Origin: Paludibacteraceae bacterium
GTDB lineage: Bacteria; Bacteroidota; Bacteroidia; Bacteroidales; Paludibacteraceae
Assembly (NCBI GenBank): GCA_947445425.1
Contig: CANFFA010000180.1
Location: 1 to 5,703 of the forward strand
Direction: 5' to 3'
Length of the DNA stretch: 5,703 nt
The translations under genes were made by a program, and so were the position numbers. Below, one piece after another: positions 1 to 5,703 of this stretch. Numbering within the stretch: position 1 is the stretch's first letter; each line of letters starts with the position of its first letter. The notes beneath the pieces were generated by a model that was not told the DNA's origin, searched no databases, and saw nothing but the letters and a program-made list of their open reading frames with translations.

Positions 1-277
1 AATAAACCTTCAATTTCTTTCCAAGTTTTAACTGAGAAAGTTTTATCGCAGAAGGAAGAAGTGGAGTATTGATCGATAGACGATTATAATAATTCACTCT
101 TTTCTCAATGTACTCAGAATCAAATTTGTCACCATTGCTTAATTTGCCTTTCAACTGCATTTGAAATATAAACATTGGGAAAATTCGTCTTAAATTATTA
201 AGCAAATAATAACTGAACTTATTGTTTTGATGCTTAACAGACAACTGTTTAATCTTATTGATTAAAGGTAATAACAT
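1..277 (-). CDS. Probable GT90/LPS-type glycosyltransferase, N-terminal part (runs off left edge)
   Basis: An open frame of 92 codons begins at the ATG at 277-275 and is still open at the window edge, so only the N-terminus is visible. An in-frame TAG lies two codons upstream (283-281), which fixes the start at this ATG; there is no Shine-Dalgarno, only an A-rich leader. The protein is basic and lacks a signal peptide or membrane segment. Residues around 55-65 (EYIEKRVNYYNRL) followed by a leucine/proline stretch resemble, from memory, the N-terminus of Bacteroidota family 90 (CAP10-like) glycosyltransferases, which act on lipopolysaccharide or other surface glycans. The catalytic part lies outside the window, so this is inference. 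The gene begins 33 bp after the GT9 gene and is probably the next cistron of the same operon, which supports a glycan role. It could instead be another glycosyltransferase or an unknown surface-polysaccharide protein. Confidence 0.6.
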   Translation of the reverse strand, partial: MLLPLINKIKQLSVKHQNNKFSYYLLNNLRRIFPMFIFQMQLKGKLSNGDKFDSEYIEKRVNYYNRLSINTPLLPSAIKLSQLKLGKKLKVY

Positions 278-310
278 AATCTATTTTTTGAATTTTATTA
301 AACACTTTTA

Positions 311-1342
311 TTAGAAAAGTAAATTTTCAATTTTCTGAATAATGGTGGAAGGAAAAGTCTGATGTAAACATGCGTAATCCTTTCTGTGACAAGCTTTATT
401 ACCATAAACAGAACAAGGACGGCAAGGTAGATCCTGTTGAATAATATTATCATTATTTTGATTCCAAGCCAAAAAACCAGCATAAGGGTGAGTTGCTCCC
501 CAAAGTGTTAGAACTTTTGTATCAACCAAAGCAGCAAGGTGCATATTCGCCGAATCCATCGAAAACATGAGGTCCAATTTACTAATAAACTGTAGCTCTT
601 CACTTAGGCCTAATTTTCCAACCATAGAATTTATGGATGGATATTTTGAAACCCATTGGTCAACAATTTTCTTTTCATCAGCACCACCTCCAAAAATAAA
701 CAATTCTATTTTCGAATCTTTTGCAAAATGAGCGATAACTTGTTCTTGTAATTCGATGGGATAAATCTTACCCAAATGTTTTGCAAAAGGAGCTATACCT
801 AAATATTTTATATTTAATTTCTCTCCTACTTTGGGCTGAATGTCTAATTCAAAAGGTATTTCTGAAGGGTAAATCGAATGAAAATTGAGCTCAAACTCAA
901 ATCCCATTTGCTGCAAAACAGCCTGATACCGATGAAAACTTGATTGCAAAGGAACAAGAACTTTATTAGTCCTTCTTGTTAATTTTTTCTTTTCTGCTCT
1001 ACCTTTATCAATACTTGCAGTACGAACACCATCCAACTTAAATCTAAATGTGAGATAATTAGACCGCAACACCGCATGGAAATCTGCAACAAAATCAAAA
1101 TTTTGACACTTCAATTCACGATACAAAAGGTTTAATCCTTTTAACCCTTTGTACTTTCCATTAAAATCAGCTGAAATAAACTTCACATTGGCTGGTAGTT
1201 GATCAAACAATGATTTGAAAGGACTTCTACTCAATACAGTAATTTCATGCTGTGGATATTTAACTGCGAATGAATAGATTACCGGCACCGTCATGGCCAC
1301 ATCACCCATGGCAGAAAAGCGTAAAATTAAAATCTTAGACAT
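311..1342 (-). CDS. Glycosyltransferase family 9 (heptosyltransferase-like) protein
   Basis: This 343-residue cytosolic enzyme probably transfers a sugar (heptose or a related residue) from a nucleotide donor to a lipopolysaccharide core or similar glycan at the inner face of the inner membrane. The length is normal for GT9 enzymes, which have two Rossmann-like (GT-B) domains. The N-terminus has the family motif RFSAMGDV (residues 8-15); DFH at 87-89 and LRS at 92-94 follow in the first domain. The second domain starts near APFAKHLGKIYP (184-195), has FGGG at 217-220, and holds the donor-site motif DSANMHLAAL (263-272), followed by LWGATHP (280-286). The tail has four cysteines (C307, C310, C318, C325), a feature I associate with the Bacteroidota subgroup. 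The gene starts 14 bp after the DUF4254 gene, with an A/T-rich leader instead of a Shine-Dalgarno. The family is secure; the exact sugar and acceptor are not predictable. Confidence 0.92.
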   Translation of the reverse strand: MSKILILRFSAMGDVAMTVPVIYSFAVKYPQHEITVLSRSPFKSLFDQLPANVKFISADFNGKYKGLKGLNLLYRELKCQNFDFVADFHAVLRSNYLTFRFKLDGVRTASIDKGRAEKKKLTRRTNKVLVPLQSSFHRYQAVLQQMGFEFELNFHSIYPSEIPFELDIQPKVGEKLNIKYLGIAPFAKHLGKIYPIELQEQVIAHFAKDSKIELFIFGGGADEKKIVDQWVSKYPSINSMVGKLGLSEELQFISKLDLMFSMDSANMHLAALVDTKVLTLWGATHPYAGFLAWNQNNDNIIQQDLPCRPCSVYGNKACHRKDYACLHQTFPSTIIQKIENLLF

Positions 1343-1356
1343 TTTATTTGTGCTAA

Positions 1357-1965
1357 TTATTTACTCTTTGCGTACAATACAGGATTCAAATTAGGGTCAT
1401 TGTACATTTTCATTTGCTTATAGACCTTCATTTTTTTATCTCCACTAGCAATGGCCTCAATCAGTTCGTTGATGGATCTTGATAAATCTTGTTTTTGTTC
1501 TAATAAAACGGCTAATTTAGCCTTACACTGCGCAATGTGCTCAGCAGTACCACTGGTACGCTCTGCTTCTTGTTGCATGTGATAAATTTTAAGGTGCAAT
1601 ATTGACAATCGATCTATCGCCCAAGCAGGACTTTCTGTATTGACGGTTGCTAAAGCTATTGGCTCAACTAATTTATATTGATCTAAAAAATAGCTATCTA
1701 TCAACTCCACCAAATCAGTTCTATCTTGATTGGAAGCATCTATCCTACGTTTCAAGACCAGCGCTTCAATTGGGTCAATTTCCGGATTACGAATAATATC
1801 TTCCAAATGCCATTGTACTGTATCAATCCAATTTTTTAAATAGAGATAATACTCAATGGATTTTAATTCGTATGGGTTGTTAATAGGGGCGTCAACATCA
1901 TCTGTTTTGTGATAATCATATACAGACTCATTGAAAATTTTATTCGACAGATTTACAAAGATCAT
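1357..1965 (-). CDS. DUF4254 domain protein, surface-glycan operon
   Basis: A 202-residue soluble, mainly helical protein without signal peptide or membrane segments. It matches the DUF4254 family as I recall it: NWIDTVQWHLEDIIR (45-59), a charged N-Q-D-R segment (79-82), and SPAWAIDRLSILHLKIYHM (112-130), which is the most characteristic stretch. Residues about 140-172 look like a coiled coil or long amphipathic helix, and the tail is basic and then polar. No catalytic function is established for the family. Conserved charged and aromatic residues (W52, H53, E55, D56, D118, R119) could form an active or binding site, which is inference. It lies 20 bp after the flippase and 14 bp before the GT9 gene; DUF4254 genes commonly sit beside GT9 genes in Bacteroidota, so a role in lipopolysaccharide or surface-sugar assembly is likely. 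The start ATG has a purine-rich AAAGAG just upstream, too close to be a standard ribosome binding site. Confidence 0.85.
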   Translation of the reverse strand: MIFVNLSNKIFNESVYDYHKTDDVDAPINNPYELKSIEYYLYLKNWIDTVQWHLEDIIRNPEIDPIEALVLKRRIDASNQDRTDLVELIDSYFLDQYKLVEPIALATVNTESPAWAIDRLSILHLKIYHMQQEAERTSGTAEHIAQCKAKLAVLLEQKQDLSRSINELIEAIASGDKKMKVYKQMKMYNDPNLNPVLYAKSK

Positions 1966-1985
1966 ACTCTTTAATTTATAATTAA

Positions 1986-3476
1986 TTATTTAAAAAATCG
2001 ATTGACGACTGGTATTGAGTTCAACGGAAAATCACGTTTTATCAAAACAACTAAAAAAATAGAGAATAAAGCTGTTTTGAAAGCAATGCTTAAAAATAGG
2101 CTAGGAATTACCAAAACAAGACTGATAGCATAAAGTCCCATGGCCAAGCCAGCATAAAGTGCTATTGACTTTAAATCGTACTGTACAGGCATGTATTTCT
2201 GACCATAATAATAAGAGACCACCATCATTACAAAATAACAGGCAAAAGCAGCCCAAACGGAGGCCATATAGCTATAAGTTGGCACAAATAGGACATTGAT
2301 TGCCAGAATAATCAAAGTTCCCAAAATAGAGAAATACGCACCATAAATCGTTTTATCAGTCAGTTTGTACCACAAGGAGAGATTGAAAAATATTCCTTGA
2401 AAAATAAAGGAAAAAAGGACAATTGGCACTACTTTAAGACCTTCCCAATAATCGTATCGGATGATAAATTTAAAAATATCGAGATAAAAAACGATGCCTA
2501 AAAAGATAAGTAAGGAAAAAATGACGAAAAACTTCATGGCATCTGCATACGCTTTTGTACTGTCCTTATCTTTGTTTTGAGCAAAAATAAAGGGCTCATA
2601 AGCATATCGAAAAGCTTGGGTAAACATCAACATCACCATCGCAATTTTGGAAGTAGCACCATAAATTCCCAAATCGGCTGCTGCCCGTACTTTATCTTCC
2701 ATCAAAAATGGAAAAATAATTTTATCCAAAGTTTGATTCATGATACCGGCAATTCCCAAAATTAGCAAGGGTAAGGAGTATGCCAACATTTTTTTCAATA
2801 AAGGCCAGTCAAAATTAAATTTTACTACCAATACATCGGGAATAAGTGCTAGGGTAACAATGGTGGTAGACAATAAATTGGCCACAAAAACATAACCAAC
2901 CCCATAATGAGGATTGTAAAACCAGTCCACCAAGGGAGGCGCTTTTACTGCCAACCAAGGACAAACCAATAGAAAGAATAGGTTGAAAATAATATTGGTA
3001 AAAATCATCAACAACTTAAGACCGGCAAATTTTATAGGACGATTTTTATATCGTAAATAAGCGAATGGAATAGAGCCGAAAGCATCCATAGCCACCACAA
3101 CGGCCAACATGGTTATAAACTCTGGATTCTTTTCATAGCCCATTGCTTGACCAATAAACTTTGAAAAAAATACACACACAAAAGCAAAAAGGATAGAGGT
3201 AGCAGCCAATGTGATTAAAGTAGTACTATAGACTGAATCAGCTTCTTCTTTTTGCTTATTCGCAAAACGGAAATAACCTGTTTCCATTCCATAAGTAAGC
3301 ATAACCAACAACAATGCTGTCCAAGCATAGAGATTCGTGACCACCCCATACTCAGCTGAATTTGCTAGCACATAGGTATATAGTGGAACTAAACACCAAT
3401 TTAGAAATTTACCTAAAATACTACTCACACCGTAAATGGCAGTATCCTTTGCCAAACTTTTCATTTCTTGCGCCAT
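1986..3476 (-). CDS. Polysaccharide/oligosaccharide flippase (Wzx-like, MOP superfamily)
   Basis: A 496-residue integral inner-membrane protein, the usual size for this family. It has about 14 hydrophobic segments, roughly at residues 13-38, 45-63, 84-104, 121-142, 151-173, 193-213, 228-248, 268-288, 312-333, 347-368, 378-398, 403-423, 438-458 and 461-479. The N-terminal motif KDTAIYGVSSILGKFLNW (10-27) followed by LVPLYTYVL is typical of polysaccharide biosynthesis/flippase proteins of the MOP (MATE/Wzx) superfamily, and E44-Y-G-V continues the pattern. Such proteins move lipid-linked glycans from the cytosolic to the periplasmic face. The substrate cannot be read from sequence; the linked GT9, GT90-like and DUF4254 genes suggest a lipopolysaccharide or surface-glycan intermediate. 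It begins 30 bp after ruvB and ends 20 bp before DUF4254. The ATG at 3476 is used here; the in-frame ATG four codons later (3464-3462, MKSLAKDTA) is an equally plausible start. Confidence 0.9.
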   Translation of the reverse strand: MAQEMKSLAKDTAIYGVSSILGKFLNWCLVPLYTYVLANSAEYGVVTNLYAWTALLLVMLTYGMETGYFRFANKQKEEADSVYSTTLITLAATSILFAFVCVFFSKFIGQAMGYEKNPEFITMLAVVVAMDAFGSIPFAYLRYKNRPIKFAGLKLLMIFTNIIFNLFFLLVCPWLAVKAPPLVDWFYNPHYGVGYVFVANLLSTTIVTLALIPDVLVVKFNFDWPLLKKMLAYSLPLLILGIAGIMNQTLDKIIFPFLMEDKVRAAADLGIYGATSKIAMVMLMFTQAFRYAYEPFIFAQNKDKDSTKAYADAMKFFVIFSLLIFLGIVFYLDIFKFIIRYDYWEGLKVVPIVLFSFIFQGIFFNLSLWYKLTDKTIYGAYFSILGTLIILAINVLFVPTYSYMASVWAAFACYFVMMVVSYYYGQKYMPVQYDLKSIALYAGLAMGLYAISLVLVIPSLFLSIAFKTALFSIFLVVLIKRDFPLNSIPVVNRFFK

Positions 3477-3506
3477 AATGCTGTTAGGAGTTATGAGAAA
3501 AATGAT

Positions 3507-4526
3507 TTAAAAAAGGGTTCCAGTTTGACTAATCCTTGCTTTCCCCAAATGTTTATAGGCCAATTCAGTTACCTCACGACCACGAGGAGTCCGTTTCATA
3601 AATCCCTCCTTGATTAAAAAGGGTTCATAAACTTCTTCAATAGTTCCAGCATCTTCACCTAGAGCAGTCGCAATGGTGGTTAGACCAACGGGCCCTCCTC
3701 CAAACTTATCAATTATGGTGGTCAAGATTTTATTATCAACCTCATCCAAACCATATTTATCAATATTCAAAGCTTCAAGAGCATAACATGAAATTTCAAG
3801 ATCGATTGAACCATTCCCTTTTACTTGTGCAAAATCACGTACACGACGTAACAATGCGTTAGCTATACGGGGAGTACCACGACTTCTACCTGCAATTTCT
3901 ACTGCGGCTTCATGACCAATTACCACATTGAGCAAACGTGAAGAGCGTTTAATAATTTCTGTTATGACTTCAATATCATAATATTCCAAATGGCAGTTAA
4001 TACCAAATCTTGCCCTGAGGGGAGCAGTTAACAATCCACTACGCGTTGTGGCGCCTATCAAGGTAAAAGGATTTAACTCTAATTGAATAGAGCGGGCACT
4101 GGGCCCTTTGTCTATCATGATGTCAATTCGATAATCCTCCATGGCAGAATACAAATATTCTTCCACGATTGGACTCAAACGGTGAATTTCATCGATAAAA
4201 AGGACATCATTGGTTTCCAAGCTCGTCAATAATCCAGCTAAATCACCGGGTTTATCCAAAACAGGACCCGAAGTGATCTTGAATCCCACATTCAATTCAT
4301 TGGCTATGATATTGGAAAGTGTTGTTTTACCTAGTCCGGGAGGTCCATGAAGTAAAACGTGATCCAGCGATTCTGTACGCATTCGAGCAGCCTGGACAAA
4401 TATCTTTAAGTTCTCAACAATCTTATTTTGACCGCTGAAATCGGAAAAAGTGAGCGGACGCAAGGCATTTTCAAACTCCTTTTCGCCTGACTTATTGTTC
4501 CGTATATCAAAATTAGTATCTTCCAT
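3507..4526 (-). CDS. ruvB: Holliday junction branch migration DNA helicase RuvB
   Basis: RuvB is the hexameric AAA+ ATPase that, with RuvA, drives branch migration of Holliday junctions during recombinational repair; RuvC then cuts the junction. From the ATG at 4526 the protein is 339 residues, normal for the family. Visible elements: [12 protein letters not shown] (22-33), Walker [10 protein letters not shown] (61-69), Walker B FIDEIH (110-115), sensor 1 GATTRSG (158-164), the arginine-finger region LRARFG (170-175), sensor 2 [13 protein letters not shown] (216-228), and the winged-helix DNA-binding end with RTPRGREVT (312-320). A longer frame begins at a TTG at 4571, adding 15 residues unlike the family and lying inside an intergenic repeat, so the ATG is preferred. 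The protein ends QTGTLF, which resembles a sliding-clamp binding peptide. ruvB probably heads an operon with the flippase 30 bp downstream. Identity is very secure. Confidence 0.97.
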   Translation of the reverse strand: MEDTNFDIRNNKSGEKEFENALRPLTFSDFSGQNKIVENLKIFVQAARMRTESLDHVLLHGPPGLGKTTLSNIIANELNVGFKITSGPVLDKPGDLAGLLTSLETNDVLFIDEIHRLSPIVEEYLYSAMEDYRIDIMIDKGPSARSIQLELNPFTLIGATTRSGLLTAPLRARFGINCHLEYYDIEVITEIIKRSSRLLNVVIGHEAAVEIAGRSRGTPRIANALLRRVRDFAQVKGNGSIDLEISCYALEALNIDKYGLDEVDNKILTTIIDKFGGGPVGLTTIATALGEDAGTIEEVYEPFLIKEGFMKRTPRGREVTELAYKHLGKARISQTGTLF

Positions 4527-4554
4527 GGGATTGTAAAATGGGAAAAAAGAAGTT

Positions 4555-4703
4555 GAACGCAAATACCGCAAATTTACGCAAATAAAAGATCCTGGATATT
4601 AAGCTTTTTTCTCAATCAACAGGTATTTTAAAACGATAATTATCAGCCTCTAAATCTGCAATTATCTAAAAATTAATTTGCGGCACTTGCGTAATTTGTG
4701 TTC
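4555..4703. repeat. Imperfect inverted repeat of GCAAAT units in the ruvB-gldA gap
   Basis: The left arm (4555-4583) and right arm (4675-4703) are reverse complements at about 22 of 29 positions with one single-base gap; both outer ends begin GAAC when read inward. The left arm holds three GCAAAT units at 4559, 4568 and 4578. The right arm holds the complementary ATTTGC, ACTTGC and ATTTGT at 4676, 4685 and 4694. Units are thus 9-10 bp apart, close to one helical turn. The core of 91 bp is AT-rich and includes a perfect palindrome GATAATTATC (4635-4644) and ATCC-T-GGAT (4589-4597). No coding frame or transposase is present. It could be a small non-autonomous repeat element, a protein-binding array, or a folded 3' end for the gldA transcript. 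Confidence 0.6.
4569..4576 (-). promoter_or_regulatory. Candidate -7 promoter element for ruvB
   Basis: On the minus strand this reads TAAATTTG, an exact match to the Bacteroidota -7 consensus TAnnTTTG. It would place the transcript start near 4562, about 36 nt before the ruvB ATG, a reasonable leader length. I find no TTG-type -33 element about 19 bp upstream, and the octamer lies inside the repeated TTTGCG units of the inverted repeat, so the match could be coincidental. Confidence 0.3.
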
Positions 4704-4729
4704 AAAAACTATCGATTAATTGTGTGCGC

Positions 4730-5632
4730 CTATTTAGTGAGCATCTTAAACACATCTTCCATACTTCTTTCAATGGGACGAATAAGGAGTATCTTATTAT
4801 TGGAATGAACAGCAAAGTCGAAAACTAAAGCCCTAACATCCCTAGAAGCTATACAATTAAAATGTTTGTCGGTAATAGTGTTTACAGCACTAACATTGTC
4901 AATCAATTTTAAAGCATCAACCTTTACGGCCTCAGAGAATTCAACTTCAAAATGGTAACTTCCTTCATCAAAAGCATTTATTTTTGACAAATCACTATAA
5001 TCAGCTACAATTTCACCTTTATTGATTACAATCACACGACTACAAATGGCTTTAATTTCTTGCATGATGTGCGTACTGAGTAATACAGTTCGCTCTTTAC
5101 CAATCTCACGAATCAAGTTGCGAATTTCTACCAATTGATTGGGATCAAGACCAGTTGTTGGCTCATCTAAAATCAGCACCTTCGGATTAGGCATCAATGC
5201 TTGTGCCAATCCAACACGTTGACGGTATCCCTTGGAAAGTTGACTTATTTTTTTGTGAAACTCTGGTAATAAACCGACCTTTACAATCAACTCCTCCACC
5301 CGTTTTTGTTTATCCTTTAAGCTATAAGTATCAGCTACAAAGAGTAAATACTCTTTTACATACATATCAGTATAAAGTGGATTTAATTCGGGCAAATAGC
5401 CTACCAAAGCTTTGGTTACCAATGAGTTTTCGTTGACCTCAGTACCACAAATTTTAACTGAGCCTTCTTGATAATCCAAGGCCCCCGCTAAAATTTTCAT
5501 AGTGGTAGTCTTTCCAGCACCATTTGGTCCAAGAAAACCAACAACTTCACCTGCTCCTATTTCAATACTTATACTATTGAGAACAAGCTGAGTTCCATAA
5601 TTTTTAGTCAGATTTATTATGCTGATTGACAT
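4730..5632 (-). CDS. gldA: GldA-type gliding-motility ABC transporter ATP-binding subunit
   Basis: A 300-residue cytosolic ATPase that would power an ABC-2 type exporter at the inner membrane. In Flavobacterium johnsoniae GldA works with GldF and GldG and is associated with gliding; its gene is not beside gldFG there, and no permease gene is visible here. Motifs: Walker A GPNGAGKTT (35-43), Q-loop region GYLPELNPLY (78-87) with Glu82 where most ABC ATPases have Gln, signature LSKGYRQR (132-139), Walker B VLILDEP (152-158), D-loop GLD (161-163), and switch His188 in STH. GYLPE-NPLY, LSKGYRQRVGLA and EPTTGLDPNQL agree with GldA as I remember it. Residues about 225-300 form the family's extra C-terminal domain. 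The ATG at 5632 gives the usual N-terminus (MSISIINLTKNYG). ABC ATPase is certain; the GldA assignment is likely, but a closely related ABC-2 exporter subunit is possible. Confidence 0.85.
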   Translation of the reverse strand: MSISIINLTKNYGTQLVLNSISIEIGAGEVVGFLGPNGAGKTTTMKILAGALDYQEGSVKICGTEVNENSLVTKALVGYLPELNPLYTDMYVKEYLLFVADTYSLKDKQKRVEELIVKVGLLPEFHKKISQLSKGYRQRVGLAQALMPNPKVLILDEPTTGLDPNQLVEIRNLIREIGKERTVLLSTHIMQEIKAICSRVIVINKGEIVADYSDLSKINAFDEGSYHFEVEFSEAVKVDALKLIDNVSAVNTITDKHFNCIASRDVRALVFDFAVHSNNKILLIRPIERSMEDVFKMLTK

Positions 5633-5703
5633 GCTAAAGAATTAATAATTAGAATAACTTCCAATTGTACAAATAATTAGTTATTGTTTTTCGGTAGGGG
5701 GAA
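5633..5703. other. Upstream leader of gldA, no gene identified
   Basis: This 71-bp edge segment is AT-rich. It has the perfect palindrome TTGTACAA (5665-5672) and two direct copies of AATAATTAG (5644-5652 and 5672-5680). No exact TAnnTTTG promoter element is present on the minus strand. All three minus-strand frames entering from the right edge reach stop codons within it, so it may include the last few codons of an upstream gene, but no frame can be preferred. Confidence 0.4.

Noticed and set aside
298..483. A 61-codon minus-strand frame overlapping the GT9 gene
   Set aside because: It lies in another frame over the conserved C-terminal part of the GT9 gene and has no recognisable features.
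1978..1989. Perfect 12-bp palindrome ATAATTAATTAT at the end of the flippase gene, considered as a terminator or operator
   Set aside because: It consists only of A and T, would form a very weak stem, and the next gene follows closely; it is likely chance in low-complexity sequence.
2577..2765. A 62-codon plus-strand frame with a run of histidines
   Set aside because: It is antisense to the flippase; the histidine run is the complement of methionine-rich membrane-helix codons (near MVMLMFTQ), not a metal-binding protein.
4527..4571. A 15-residue N-terminal extension of RuvB starting at a TTG codon
   Set aside because: The extension does not resemble RuvB N-termini, its first codons fall in the GCAAAT repeat, and the internal ATG at 4526 gives the standard family length.
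4584..4729. An intrinsic terminator after gldA
   Set aside because: No GC-rich stem followed by a T run was found on the minus strand; the only hairpin candidates are the weak GATAATTATC palindrome and the long inverted repeat.
5197..5436. A 79-codon plus-strand frame
   Set aside because: It is antisense to the conserved ATPase core of gldA, whose motifs fully explain the sequence.
5676..5703. C-terminal codons of a gene upstream of gldA
   Set aside because: Each minus-strand frame is open for only a few codons before a stop, so none can be distinguished as coding.

Overview
The window comes from an AT-rich member of the Bacteroidota, most likely a gliding or gliding-related lineage (Flavobacteriia, Cytophagia or Saprospiria type; genus not determinable from here). 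The signs are a GldA-type ABC ATPase, a DUF4254 protein next to a family 9 glycosyltransferase, a Bacteroidota-style RuvB, and translation starts that lack Shine-Dalgarno sequences and are preceded by A/T-rich leaders. All six genes lie on the minus strand, so transcription runs from right to left.

Layout in transcription order: the right edge (5633-5703) is a short upstream leader. Then comes gldA (5632-4730), an ATP-binding subunit for an ABC exporter associated with gliding motility. A 203-bp intergenic gap (4729-4527) follows. It contains the most distinctive non-coding structure of the window: two imperfect inverted arms, each holding three GCAAAT-like units spaced 9-10 bp apart, around a 91-bp core. 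The ruvB-proximal arm also carries a match to the Bacteroidota -7 promoter element. After the gap come ruvB (4526-3507), a 14-helix-type polysaccharide flippase (3476-1986), a DUF4254 protein (1965-1357), a GT9 heptosyltransferase-like enzyme (1342-311), and the first 92 codons of a probable GT90/LPS-type glycosyltransferase (277 to beyond the left edge).

The five genes from ruvB onward are separated by only 14-33 bp and have no visible terminator between them, so they probably form one operon. Its downstream four genes look like a cell-surface glycan/lipopolysaccharide core assembly set: the flippase moves a lipid-linked glycan across the inner membrane, the two glycosyltransferases build it, and DUF4254 has an unknown role that its position ties to this pathway. 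RuvB, the Holliday-junction branch-migration motor, heads the operon without an obvious functional link.

I see no rRNA, tRNA, CRISPR array, transposase or defence system, and no clear previously undescribed system. The items most worth following up are the inverted GCAAAT repeat and the DUF4254 protein.
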